The notes beneath the pieces are model-generated. The model was given only the letters and a program-made list of their open reading frames with translations. It was not told the origin of the DNA and ran no database searches. A stretch of DNA of 64,000 nucleotides from contig CANTFK010000186.1 in the NCBI GenBank assembly GCA_947646735.1, forward strand, positions 62,001-126,000, in the 5' to 3' direction. Both the position numbers and the translations under genes were made by a program. The DNA comes from Peronospora farinosa. Its lineage: Eukaryota > Oomycota > Peronosporomycetes > Peronosporales > Peronosporaceae. Shown in pieces: positions 30,686 to 41,987 of the stretch; position 1 is the first letter of the stretch, and every line of letters begins with the position of its first letter.

Positions 30686-31919
30686 GTCTTGCGGGGAGTC
30701 TGGTAAATTTAGAAATGGAGGTCAATTGTTTGTTGTATGTAATAACCTGTAATAATAGATATATATTCATGACTATAATTTATTCAGATTCTACGGTACG
30801 CGTTCTTAGTAAAGGCTTAGATAATGTTAAGTATGCTGCTGCTTCCAGCGATATTTGCTGCGTTGACGTCCTTGACGTCATTGTTTTAGCTATCTCTTTA
30901 TTTGTATGGATAGCTGTAGTTATTTTGGTCCTTGTAGTGGCAGTTGCAGTGAGAATAGAGCTCTACAAGTCTCAATAAATGACATTGAAGCTGTCCATCC
31001 TCTGCGTCCTTGGCGAGTATGTTGTTTACTAGGCAATTGCAGCACTTTGCCAACGTATAAAGGAGCGAAAGACTGGAGTTTCGCCAATAGATTCGACAGC
31101 TAGGAGGTGAAGCTCGAAGCATTGAGGTTGTGACATTACGAGGCCTCGAAGCTCAAGTTCTCGACCGTCTCGGGGTTGTCTGTGTAACTGTTAAGAGTCC
31201 TGCGTCTTCAACGATTCAGAGTATGAGGATTCATATGAACGCTATTGGTGAGCTCAGCCGACAGTGCACCCGCAAAAGTATTGTCTGATGCAAGTGGAGT
31301 TGTCAACGCAGATTACAAGAGAGCTAGGCAACTGCAGAAGCACTTTCGGTATACATTGTATTCAGCCATGAGATCTTTTTCCGAGAAGCAGTGAACTCCA
31401 AGCCATCATCATAGTACGAAGGATCGTGAAAGCTACAAAATGGAGTAAGGGGCTATGAGAATCGAGTTGGATATTATTGTGGGTGATGGAAGTTTGCAGA
31501 CCAAAATACCTACAAGACCTTAGACTAATCTTTGCCCGTATCTGCCGACACTCTACAAAACCACGTTAGGTCTTCAGCTAAAAATAGCTTTGAGCGCACC
31601 AGGCAGCTTCAGGGACACCCACGAGTCATAGGGTGTCCCGCTAAATGTGGAAAGTGGTCAATTATTTGGGATCGATGCTACAGCTGACGAAGCAAGAACC
31701 TGGGGTTCGAAAAGCTCAAAGATAGCAAAGTTAGCTGAGCAACTTACCTGGCCTCTGAAACGACTGGGTGCTGCACCACACACAAAATGTGACACTAGCG
31801 AGGAGCTCGTACCGGTAGAAAAGAGATTGCAGGTTGATGCAGCAAAAAGTATCATCGCGAAGAATTGTTGGTGCTGAACGGTTAAGTTAATGATCAACAA
31901 CAAGATTCCATTGAAACGC
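30686..31919. other. Spacer with unrecognised frames
   Basis: Small plus-strand frames at 30,777-30,978 (one hydrophobic segment) and 31,647-31,877 (76 codons, GTG start) do not match a family I know. 31,130-31,420 has a frame with AQVLDRLGVVCVTVKSPAS that could be transposon-derived. The right border is the LTR of gypsy A at 31,920. Confidence 0.35.
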
Positions 31920-32033
31920 TGTAATGGGCTACATTACACACATAGTTAACACAAATAAACAATTACATATGTAAACAGGTGCTGGGCCCGAATAGCGGGC
32001 ACAGCGTGGCAATTTATTATTGGTCTACTAGGG

Positions 32034-32349
32034 TGTGTACCTGTAGACGGGCACTTCTATGAAGTTGCCTCGTACTACGAGCACACACCTTATGCACAAG
32101 CGAGGAAGCGGTTATACCGTCTTACCTTCGCGTGCGAGGGTGGTTGGGAGGTTGGTCGACTGCTTAAGCAGTCGTACCACCAGTTGCCTCTCGCTTAAGC
32201 GAGAGTGCAACGAACTTCTTAACACATAGAACACCGACGTCACGCAGAAGTCTTTCAACTTCTCGTGCGTGGTGTTTCTGTTTAAGGAAATTCAAGACTG
32301 AGATATATTTAATTAATTATAACTAAATATATATTTAACTACTGATTGG

Positions 32350-32388
<39 letters not shown>

Positions 32389-32662
32389 TCGGATACGCGA
32401 CTCTTTAGAAGCGTATCCTGTCGCATGATCTTAAATCTAGATTTAAGATCGCAACTGACGTTCTTCTGAGACGTCGCGATGCCTAGCTTCAACTAGCGTC
32501 ATCCCTTCTCATGTGAATCCATCAATGGATATCACATTCACGAGGGTGGATCACATTTGTGTATCGCACCCAAGTGACTGGTCAAAAGTAATCATGGATA
32601 CTTTTAGACCAAACATTAAGTATATTACTTAATGTTTACGTGTAACTAGGTACCCTGTTACA
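32034..32662 (+). repeat. Z repeat copy 1 (LTR-like, palindrome-rich)
   Basis: Starts TGTGTACCTG and ends CCCTGTTACA. It contains two perfect 18-bp palindromes with a CTTAAG centre (32,157-32,174 and 32,188-32,205), a perfect 24-bp palindrome (32,427-32,450), a 12-bp stem with 3-base loop (32,611-32,637), a GGATACGC hairpin (32,391-32,418) and a (TA)n run (32,351-32,386). Related copies lie at 43,361 and 56,215. Confidence 0.6.
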
Positions 32663-34045
32663 GTACCCGTCGTTCCGACGGAGATGGTTTTATGCTATCT
32701 TAATACATATATAGGGGTGTTCCCGTCGTTTCAACCGATAGGTGCACTAATTTGACGCTGATCGTATATTGGCTTAGGTAATTGATTAGTTCTAAGTGTA
32801 ATGTGTATGAATGTCAATGTATACCTGTCGTTTCGAAAGTTAGGGTGTTCACCCGTCGTTTTGACGAACATGGTTTGCCTTTTGACCTGTAAACCCATCA
32901 ACATACGCTAGATAATTAGATTGAATCAGGGCATAGATGGATATGAAGGCAATTTGTACCCGACGTTTCGTCAATTTTTCATTTGATCACCCGTTGTTCC
33001 AACAGTACAAAGTTGTATATACAGGCTTTGTAAGCGCAACAATTTGCTAGGATGTTTACACGTCGTTCCGACGGCATATTATATTTTATAGGACACATAA
33101 GCGCAGTGATAATTAGATTGACTCAGGGTAAAGAAGGATACGAAGGCCAATGTGCACTCGTCTATTCGTCAACTTTTCATTTGATCACCCGTCGTTCCAA
33201 CGGTACGAAGATGTATGTACAGGCTTTTTATGCGCTACAATCTGCTAGGATGTGTACCCGTCGTTCCGACGGTGCATATTAGATCATATAGGCACCTTAA
33301 GCGCAGTGATTTGCTTTAGTGTTCACCCGTTGGACATGCGTGCAAAAATTACGCTAATAGTATATGGGCAACTTTAACGCAGCGTTTCATTAGGGCATTC
33401 ACCGGTCGTTCCGACAGTGCGAAGTAGTATATATATGCATCATTTACTTAAAATATCAAGTCGGCTATGGTAAAGTGATAAGTATGAAAGTCATTGAGTA
33501 TCCGTCGTTTCGTGCATTTTCCATTTAATTATTTAGCATGATATAGCATGTTGGACTAATGGATTCTACTATACAAACTTCAGTCATGATACCCATTCCT
33601 ATAATGGGATGTCCGATGAAATTTTATCGCTTAACCTGATAGATATTTTTAATTTAAATAACAGTGATGAAAATCTTCTAACGTTAATGTAAGAGTGCTC
33701 ACCCATCGTTGCGCCGAACAGGTCCGAGCGGACCTTAAATATAAATAAATTAAATGGAAAGGACCGAATGTTGGTGTGTCAATCAGTTTTTTTCATGCTA
33801 CTTTCAGCCTATATGCAGCTTTTTGATACTGAGGTCTAGGGTCTTAATCCGTCGTTCCGACATATGAGTGCGCAATTTTTACGCTGATAGCATATTGGCC
33901 CACCATTTTACCTTGTTATGTATCCAGTTACCCTAAGTATATTGATACAGCAATGTGTAAGCATAGCACAGTGTTTCTGTCGTTCCAAAGGTCAATTTGT
34001 ACCCGTCGTTCCGACGGACATGGTGCGCGAAGCCTGCTTTTGACA
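32660..34045. repeat. Dispersed CCGTCGTTCCGACGG hairpin motif, about 17 copies
   Basis: The 15-mer forms a 6-bp stem with a 3-base loop. Clear copies at about 32,667; 33,060; 33,190; 33,258; 33,403; 33,850; 33,999; variants at 32,723; 32,825; 32,853; 32,960; 32,990; 33,157; 33,328; 33,500; 33,703; 33,973. A higher-order unit of about 197 bases (32,910-33,110 and 33,110-33,300) carries several motifs each. Spacing is irregular. Confidence 0.75.
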
Positions 34046-34782
34046 TTCGTACCCATTTTTTACTTTACAACATCTGGTTGATTGAGGAATCTAATTAAGT
34101 ATGACACAATACATATAGGTCACTTCACCTTTTGTAAGTGATTCCAATTCAACTTGATGACAACGCTTAATTTTGCCAATGCCAAGGTTTAAAGTACATT
34201 TGAGGACTGAGCCCATGTTATAATAATTTTTTGAAGCATGTGTCTCATCGAATAATCGAACAAAGCTGCGTTGATATTGCAATATGTAGTGATGGATATG
34301 AACATGTATGCGTACCATCGCTTTGAATATTAATGTTATAGATAGAAGCACGACACATTAATTCTCTGATATGGATATCTGCACATGTAGTAATAGTGCT
34401 AAATGCAAAAAATGCCAATGCGAAATGAGCTAAAAATGCATTATCAGCCAATCCAAAATTAGCAAATAATGCAAAAGTAGCCAATCCGAATGCCGGAAAA
34501 GAATCAAACAGACAGACAGACGGACAGTATTTTTTTATTATATAGAATATTATTGGGACCTAAAGTCCTAATATGGACCAATGATAAATCAACCTGAAAT
34601 TGTGTGGTTTCCGAAAGGCAGGAACACTGTCGTATTTATTACGGCTAAAATTTTCGTAATATGTACGAATTAAAACAAAAATAAAAATCAGAGCTAAATT
34701 TACTGAATACCTAATACTTGGGCTTGAGTCTTCCTCAAGCGCGCGTGTAAGCTAGTGACGGTACGATCTAGCCCCGTTACAC

Positions 34783-34800
34783 CTGAGAGCACTTTGTAGT
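34783..34800 (+). other. Gypsy A primer-binding region
   Basis: Two bases after the LTR end the sequence is tgagagcactttgtag; the B copy has tggtagcacttcgtag at 60,525, where the TGG expected of a primer-binding site is intact. The A site is mutated. Confidence 0.45.
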
Positions 34801-35076
34801 CCTTCCTATGCCCGAGTTTGGGATGAGTAATCGTCGTACTTTGACGCTCCAAATTTATTTCTGGAGCACGCGACCTTTCCCATCTCACTAATGTTGAGTG
34901 GGATGCCCTTAATCGCCTCGCGACGATATCGGGAAAGGCATTCGTTGCGTCGCTGATGAGATCAGCGACCCCTGACGCGCACGTCTCGCCATACATGAGT
35001 GTATGGCACGCGAGCTCGCCGAATCCAACCGACGAGGTTAACTCCCTCGCGACCTTCACGTAATGAGGCCGTGAAG

Positions 35077-35840
35077 ATGGAAAACTCCTCCTACTCAGGA
35101 GAAGGTAAGGACCGGTTGTCGCTGAATCGGTGGTTCCGAGAAGTTGATATCGCCATCGCCTCGAGACTTCTTGAGGCTCCACAGGCGAAGGTCAACTTTC
35201 TTCTTTCCCACCTCACCGGGAAGGCCAAGGAGTGGGCCCTTGGTAAGCTCGTTGTGGACGAGCACGCATTCCCCACCTTGGATACTATCCAGGACGATCT
35301 TCGTCTTGCTTTTGAGCCACCGCAAGAGGAGAAACTGGTGCGATCAAGATTCCTGTCGATGCGACAGGGTAAAATGGCGATGCGTGACTACGTGCAGATG
35401 GCTAGGCATCTGGCGTCGTGTATTATCACGCACCCCATGAACATGTACATGTCTTTGTGGATGGTATGCGTGAGGGGCAGACCCGCTTATCGCTGGAGCG
35501 CGCCGAGCCTGTCACATTGGAGGAGGAATTTGCCATCGCACTCCGTGAAGATTTTAAGGTCAAAAAGGCATATTCCAAACCATCGATCGTCACCGTTCCC
35601 CGGCCTTCTGGTCCAGAACCTATGGAGATCGACGTGATTGAGTTGTCGGATGACCGACGACGTGTCATTTCCCATAAGGGTGACGCTCGCGCCGGGCGTC
35701 AAATGGTTTGCTTTCGTTGTCGCAAGCCAGGACATCGCGCGGCTGAGTTCCTTGCGCCAGCGCCGATATCGGTGCAAGTAGTGGATGCCCATCATGAGGG
35801 TGATGTACCGGCAGCACATCCAAGAAACGGTCGGGACCAG
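35077..35840 (+). pseudogene. Gypsy A gag
   Basis: ATG at 35,077 ([20 protein letters not shown]). Blocks [20 protein letters not shown] and [17 protein letters not shown] are typical gag. A frameshift near 35,440 (a short deletion next to MNMYMS when compared with copy B) moves the reading to the frame with [16 protein letters not shown]. The zinc knuckle CFRCRKPGHRAAEF has lost its last Cys (Phe instead; Cys in copy B). Confidence 0.8.
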
Positions 35841-35887
35841 TAGGCGCAGGGCACCCTACTGGTTGGAACGGAGTTCCGGGTCCCCCG

Positions 35888-36721
35888 GTGGCAGCCCAAC
35901 CTTCCAGTCCTCCTGCGCTACGCGCACGGTTAAATGCCACCACCACGAGTGGTGATTCACGTCTGATTATTGTCAGCTTACATGTCGCCGGCGTCCGGCG
36001 ACCTTTGCGAGCACTCCTGGACTCAGGAGCAACAAATGATTTCTTTCGTGAATCTTGTTTATCAATGCTGCCTCCCAGCATTCAGGTCCGTGAGGGACCC
36101 GGCCAAGTCGTCGTCAAGTTAGCTGACGGGAAACCACACCGCGTATCGCGGCGCGAAGTGTCGTTGCCGTACACGTTTGATGATTTTCGCAGTAATGATG
36201 ATTTCTTGGTGATCGCAATGAAATATGCATTCGAGTGCATACTGGGCATGCCATGGTTGGCACGTTATAAGACCCATATCGACTGGTTAGCCAGATCAGT
36301 GAGACGTCGACGCAAGTTCGATGTCAGTGAAGTGTTTATCCATCTCTTGGTATCTCCAAGTGACTGGCCGAACGTCACAGTCGTGTATCGTGATTTCACG
36401 ACGCTGGCGGTGCACAGAGCGAGCGATGGCCCTCTCTGCACTGCTTGTGCTGTTCTTCGGGACACAAGTGACAGTGACTCCTCGCTACAGAGCGAAGAGG
36501 ACGACGAGGACGACGCGGTCGAACAGGGGTTACCGCGCGTCATTAATGAGGTTGAACAGGGGTTCCCGCACGAGAATGCAGTGGTTGAACCGGGGTTCCC
36601 ATCTGCACCTATTGTGGTCGACCAGGGGCTCCCACAAGGGAATTGTGACGACGAGCAAGAGCTCGCCAACGAGTGTGACGTGGACGGACTTAGAATGTCT
36701 TTGGCAAACTTGGTCTGCTGA
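35888..36721 (+). CDS. Gypsy A aspartic protease and repeat-rich linker
   Basis: 277 codons. The protease has the active-site block LRALLDSGATNDFFRESCL and CILGMPWLARYKTHIDWL. The end is an acidic linker built from repeats of the type VEQGLP/VEPGFP/VDQGLP, encoded by a degenerate 27-30-bp minisatellite (about 36,515-36,640). The linker is interrupted at about 36,700 by a foreign copia fragment. Starts of pol frames are uncertain because the polyprotein would be continuous in an intact copy. Confidence 0.8.
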   Translation: MAAQPSSPPALRARLNATTTSGDSRLIIVSLHVAGVRRPLRALLDSGATNDFFRESCLSMLPPSIQVREGPGQVVVKLADGKPHRVSRREVSLPYTFDDFRSNDDFLVIAMKYAFECILGMPWLARYKTHIDWLARSVRRRRKFDVSEVFIHLLVSPSDWPNVTVVYRDFTTLAVHRASDGPLCTACAVLRDTSDSDSSLQSEEDDEDDAVEQGLPRVINEVEQGFPHENAVVEPGFPSAPIVVDQGLPQGNCDDEQELANECDVDGLRMSLANLVC

Positions 36722-36940
36722 ATAGACACCTTCCCGTCGCCGAATCTTTATCGGTCTCCATCCTCAGAAAGTACTTGAGCTGGACCATGTCCTTCATCTC
36801 AGATATATCACTTAGCGCTTGCTTTGTATCTTGGAGGATGTCGTTGCTGCTGCTGGCGAGAACCAAGTCATCGACGTAGAGCGCCACAAAATCATGTCTG
36901 GCCATCTTGCTTAAAGTTAATGCAGTGGTCTGACTCACAC
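36722..36940 (-). pseudogene. Copia RT scrap inserted in gypsy A
   Basis: On the minus strand reads FVALYVDDLVLASSSNDILQ and DMVQLKYFLRMETDKDS, the YVDD part of a copia RT from a family different from that at 16,430. Copy B of the gypsy lacks it, so it was inserted or captured after A and B diverged, in antisense to the host element. Confidence 0.75.
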
Positions 36941-37402
36941 TTCTTAAACATCAGGAGTCTCCACGCGAGAGTATGATTGTCGAACCGGGGTACCCATCAT
37001 CATCGAACCGAGGTTCCCACATGGGCATATTGTGGTTGAGCAAGGGCTCCCACACGGGTTTACGGCGGCCGATCAGGAGCTCCCGCATCAAGTGTCGACG
37101 GTCGAGTTTGAGGTACTCCTAGTGTTTACGGCATCGTGGATGAAGACATCCAGTGCCTAGAGGGGGTGAGGGTTTATCACCTGACTGCGGTTCGCCAGCT
37201 TCGAGTAGTGACTCGAAGCACGATGGGGACAACAGCACCGAGAATTAGCGTTGAAATGTGTCCACGCTATCGTGTACGTGGAAGGGAGTCCACAAAGGCG
37301 CCAATATATCGAAGTCGAGAGTCCTCCTCGTGATGCGTCTTCCATTACAAGCCTTCCAGGTCTTTCCTGAAGCATTTCCTACGTGACCTTAAGGGAGAAA
37401 CT

Positions 37403-38401
37403 GTGAAACAAGTGTGTCTGATCACCAACGAGGTGATTATTGTGGCGAACGAGGAGCATATGGCGCGTCCTCGAAGCGCTGAGCCGAAGTCAGCGCGTGA
37501 AGAAAGGTTTGAATCACAGTCATGGGAGGCTCTGCGAGAGTCTGGTAACCCTGTCTACGACATTGCTCGTGAGCATGCAGACGTGTTTCCGGACAAGATC
37601 CCGGCTGAACTTCCTGCGGACCGTGATGTTAGGCACGAGATTGATCTCGTGTCAGGGTCGTGGTATTGTGTGACACGGCAGTGGCCGTTGCCTCGAGATC
37701 AAGTCGAAGCTATTGACGCAGTCTTCGAAGGCCGCCGCAAAGCGGGTCATGTGCGTGAAAGTATCTCACCACATTCGAGTCCAACCTTCTGCGTGAAGAA
37801 GGCTACGGGAGGCTGGCGGATAGTGCATGCGTTCAATAAGTTGAATGATGCCACTATTCCTGCACAAACGCCAATTCCCAGGAAGGACATGGTGCTGAAT
37901 TCCATGTCAAGAATTGTCATCTTCAGTGCCATCGACTTGACCGATGGCTTTTACCAGATTCTGATGCGACCGAGTGATATCCCACTCACCGCGGTGAGCA
38001 CCCCTAGTGGCATGTTATGGGAGTGGATGGTTATGCCACAAGGGTTGAAGAACGCTCCGGCCACTTTCAATCGCATGGCGTCTCAAGTGTTGAGACCCCT
38101 TCGGAACTTTGCTCCAAGTTATTTTGACGACATTTTCGTCCACAGTCGCGCCGAGGGCAACCTCAACGATATCCAAGTTCACCTCCAACACCTGAAGCAA
38201 GTGTTTCAAGTTACGCGGGACAACAAGTTGTACGCGAATCTTAAGAAATGTGTCTTTTGTGCACCGGAGATTCCGGTGTTGGGTTGCTATGTGAGCAAAT
38301 CGGGAGTTCGAGCTGATCCAGAGAAGGTGTCGTCCATCTGTTCTTGGCCCACACCCAAGAACCCTACGGAGCTGTTCCAGTGGCTCGGCTTGGCTAATTA
38401 G
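37403..38401 (+). pseudogene. Gypsy A reverse transcriptase
   Basis: Open for 332 codons to a TAG after WLGLAN. RT blocks: VRESISPHSSPTFCVKKATG, WRIVHAFNKLNDATIPAQTP, IFSAIDLTDGFYQILM, the palm motif SYFDDIFVHS (YFDD for the usual YxDD) and VLGCYVSKSGVRADPEKV. In copy B the corresponding codon differs. The TAG separates RT from RNase H. Confidence 0.88.
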
Positions 38402-39535
38402 TTGCACAAGTATACGAAGGATTATGCTGGTTCTATCCAGCCTTTGTCGGAACTCTTCAAGAAAGACGCCATGTGGTTGTGGCGTCCCGGGCACCAAGCA
38501 GCCTTAGAAGCAGTAAATAAGAGCCTGGCGTCAACGCCAGTGCTGGTCCTGCCAGACGACTCCAAGTCGTTCCACGTGGTTTGCGATGCCAGTGATTTTG
38601 AAATCGGTTGTGCCCTCATGCAATATGATGATGAGGGCCGTGAACGGGTCGTGAGTTATCAGTCGCGACAGATGAAGCCAGCTGAGAAGAACTATCCGAT
38701 TCACGACAAGGAGTTATTAGCGATGCGCTATGCACTCATTAAGTTTCGCGTGCATCTACTTGGTGAACGTACATTTGCTCTGTACACCGATCATGCATTG
38801 CTGCGCACAGCGATGAAGAGCCCACACTTGTCCCAACGGATGGCACGATGGCTCTCTTTCTTCTCTGAGTACAACTTCGTCGTACATTACAAGCCAGGCC
38901 AGATTAATATTCTCGCTGACGCCTTGTCACGACGTCCCGACTACGATCCTCGGTTTGCTCTGAGTCGTCAGGCTACTGATGACGAGGATGATGATGACCG
39001 ATGTGCGATGTGTGTATCGCTGAACCTAACTCGGGTTACACCCGAGCCGTGTTTATTTGATGAGATCGTCGCGGCGTACAAGGTAGATTCAGATTATGCA
39101 GACGTTATCGAGTATCTGCGCGCTCCCAGCGATGCTGCACTGGGAGAACTATCCCTAACCAAGCGCGAACACATTCATCGATACAGTCTAGACGGCGATT
39201 TGCTTCTGTATAGAATCGACCAATTCGATGCTACTCGTACGGTGATTTCCAATGACATGGATTTTCGTGCAAGAATCATCCACGAGTACCACTATGCCCC
39301 TGCTGGCGGCCATTTAGGCCGCGAAAAGACTTTCGCGGCTGTGTCTCGAGACTTCTTCTGGCCCCACATGTATAAGTGGGTACGCAACTGGATCCGAACG
39401 TGCGAAATATGCCAGCGTGTGAAGCCATCTCCATCGTCACAGGATCCCTTGCGATCGTTTCCAATTGCAGCAGAGGCCTGGAGATCAGTTTCGATGGACT
39501 TCATCTTCGGGCTTGTGCCCGATAGCCAAGCTTGA
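38402..39535 (+). pseudogene. Gypsy A RNase H and integrase zinc-binding region
   Basis: 377 codons. RNase H: FHVVCDASDFEIGCALMQYD, NYPIHDKELLAMRYALIKFR, LYTDHALL, and QINILADALSRRPDY. Integrase HHCC domain: IIHEYHYAPAGGHLGREKTF ... CEICQRVKPS. Ends at a TGA within the integrase start (SMDFIFGLVPDSQA). Confidence 0.88.
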
Positions 39536-41140
39536 ACGGGCATCTTGGTTTTTGTTGACAGATTCAGCAAGATGACACATCTCGTGCCTGTTCCCGCTAA
39601 GATCAACGCGGCAGAGACTGCGGCGCACTTCATCGACGCGGTGTTCCGTCATCATGGCTTTCCAGAAAACATTGTTTCGGACCGTGATCCGCGATTTACG
39701 TCCGCATTTTGGACGTCACTATTCGAGCCCCTCGGGAAAAACTGCTGATGTCGACTGCGGCCCATCCGGAAACAGATGGGCAAACCGAGCGCGTGAACCG
39801 GGTCCTCGAAGACGTTCTTCGAAGTTACGCTACGTCATTCACAAGTTGGAGTGCATTTTTACCACTCGCTGAGTTCGCACTCAACAACGCCGTACACGCG
39901 TCAACAGGGTTGACGCCATTTTTTGTGAAGTCGGCTCGTCACCCTCGTGTTCCTACTCTCCTGGCCGTGAGGCGATCCACAAAACCTAGTGGCTCCACTC
40001 TGAGGGAGGTATAAAGGTGATAAACAAGGATCGAGTGCAGCTCACGGTATTTTGAGCGCGAATGTAGTAACCCGATCCAAGGCAAAGACGGCTACTTTGA
40101 CGCCACCAGACGTGGCGTCCCCATTAGCTCGATGGATGGCGCAGACATTGATTGACCCCTCTTTGGGTAAGCGTTCACCTACTGCCAACTACGCGCCGAT
40201 TGAGTCGGCGCGACCAATTGATGACATGGCTGTGTCGGAATTTATACTCCAACGCCAAGCCATCACCCGGTTTGTACGCGACGCACTACAATCTGCGGTA
40301 GATCGACAGAAATAGAACGCTGACAAACATGGCAGAAAGAACACGAGCAAGTTTGAGATAGGTGAACGTGTATAATTATCTACGGAAGGTTTAAGGGATT
40401 CAGCGGTCACTAATCTGGGCGCGAGTAAACTCGCGCCACGCTTCATCGGTCCATTCAAGGTTCTGAAGGCAATTGGCGACGCTTACACACTCGACGTCCC
40501 CTCTTCACTGCGACTCCACCCGAAATTCTAAGTCAGGCGGCTGAAGGAATATCGTCCGGCTACGCTTCACGGTTTGGCTCCGACGCCGGCTTCAGGAATT
40601 CGTAAGTCGAACGGCCTTCCCTTCGTGCTCGACGCGTCGATGACATGGGGCGCGGCCTCGATCCCGTCTGCACATGACCAAACACCTGGTGTTCCAGAAC
40701 CCTTATCCGTTCGAGCAGTTCACGGTTCGACTGTCGGTTCTCACTCGCAGTCTTCTCCGCCTGGGCAGCACATTCATTGGCAGCCTCAGCCTCCAGCTGA
40801 GCATCGGCAGCTCTGTTCACGGCCTGATCAACATCGTCCTGGGCAACCAGGACGCCAGCATTACCATCGCGAGGGCCCTCCTCCGCTTGTTAATGCGGAG
40901 GGACAGGTGCGCTGGATTGTAGACCGCATTGTGGGTCACGAGGACCCACCACAACCAGCACTGCAGTCGGCCCACGAGAAGCGCGCGGTTCCATCCGTGC
41001 GCAAGTATCGAGTACGTTGGCTTGGATTCCCTCCCGAACAGGATACACGGGAACCGCGTTACTTACTCATTCGTGACGTTCCAGATGTGGTTCTGTCGTA
41101 TGAAGCCACGAAGTCGGGCTATTCCAATGTGGGCGAGCAC
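39536..41140 (+). pseudogene. Gypsy A integrase core and chromodomain-like end
   Basis: Continues in shifted frames: FVDRFSKMTHLVPVPAKINA, NIVSDRDPRFTSAFWTSL (D,D of the DDE triad region), then HPETDGQTERVNRVLEDVLR and FALNNAVHASTGLTPFF. Farther on: NLGASKLAPRFIGPFKVLK. At about 40,895-41,110 a chromodomain-like segment reads KYRVRWLGFPPEQDTREPRY; the aromatic-cage Trp of the usual DTWEP is Arg here. Several stops and frameshifts; not functional. Confidence 0.8.
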
Positions 41141-41987
41141 GCGAACGCTCTCTGACAAACGAGAGCGGTAAGGAGATCCACGTCGTCGAGAGCGGGAACG
41201 ATGACGCGAACGAGAACGATGCCATGAACGAGAACGTCGTGGTGAATACATATTATCACGATCGCGAGGCGAGGATCGCGCAGCAGGACGGGAAGGCGAA
41301 CGTGTCGCTGCCCTGCGCTGATGATTCCGCGGAGATTGACTCCGCTGTCGCGAGTGGTGCTGCCATCGAGGCGCACCACGGATAACTGCGCTTCTCCGTT
41401 CGCTGAGACTTCGCTCATACTTTGCAATCCAACTTCGTTCGCGATCACTGAGTGGACACTCAGCGATGTGTCGTCGCCATTCGTCATGAGTTGGGAGTGG
41501 AGTCGAGTCACAAGACTAGCATCCTTCATTGACATAACGAAGCAGAGGCGGTTCTCATTCCAAGCATCCTCACACACTTTTTCGCGTAGCGCGCCGATGA
41601 AGTGATCGGCGCGAAGCTCCTCTCGGTTGGCGAGCCATAGTTGGAAGCTGCTACCATCCTCGAGCATCCGATTCCAACGTTTGATGAAGGCACACCAAGA
41701 ACGTTGCAGGGCTTCATACTCGATTCCATCAAGACACTTCCCGCGCAGTTTTTGAAATCGCGGAAGTAGTCCCGCATCGTTTCCAGTGAGTCCGGAGCGT
41801 GAGCTCCGGACAAGTCGTACAGTGACCAAGGTATGAGTTGCCGCGCCATGATGCTGGTCGTTACACTCCCGCTGATGGTGCTTGGGAGTGCTGCTGGATT
41901 GGGTGTTGGGTCTCCGGACATTGCTTGTTCGTTTGTGAGCGATGGGGTTTCGACAGTTGAGCACTCACGGTTGGTGAGTGCTGTCAT
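41063..41987 (-). pseudogene. Antisense frame in gypsy A with Arg/Ser-rich tail
   Basis: On the strand opposite to pol, an ATG at 41,987 opens MTALTNRECSTVETPSL..., then SIMARQLIPWSLYDLSGAHA and LETMRDYFRDF. A frameshift near 41,745 leads into LRGKCLDGIEYEALQRSWCA, FIKRWNRMLEDGSSFQLWLA, LRADHFIGALREKVCEDAWN and VMSMKDASLVTRLHSQL. A further shift near 41,260 gives an RS tail (SPRRSRSWHRSRSRHRSRSR) ending near 41,100. The text looks like real protein over about 290 codons. It sits between integrase/chromodomain and the 3' LTR and is convergent with pol. Possibly an accessory antisense gene of this gypsy lineage or a captured host gene. Confidence 0.5.

Larger units (their letters stand above)
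32027..34549. mobile_element. Hairpin-rich insertion inside the 5' LTR of gypsy A
   Basis: Comparison with the 3' LTR shows that the LTR sequence breaks after tggtct (32,026) and resumes at tattgggacc (34,551). The insert contains: an LTR-like 'Z' repeat (32,034-32,662), a field of short palindromes (32,660-34,040), and on the minus strand a Helitron-like terminus (34,543 leftwards, TCTATATAATA followed by tgtccgtctgtctgtctg). The left edge is CTAG, as expected for a Helitron 3' end read on the minus strand. No protein-coding gene is evident. A Helitron or nested composite is the leading reading but is not proven. Confidence 0.5.

Noticed and set aside
31647..31877. 76-codon ORF before gypsy A
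   Set aside because: GTG start, no similarity recognised, next to repeats.
33052..33282. 76-codon ORF with repeated TRRSDG
   Set aside because: The peptide repeat simply reflects the hairpin motif; the frame is short and lies in a repeat field.
32660..34045. CRISPR-like array of the CCGTCGTTCCGACGG motif
   Set aside because: Spacing is irregular (about 25 to 200 bases), spacers share sequence in a 197-base higher-order unit, and the genome is eukaryotic.
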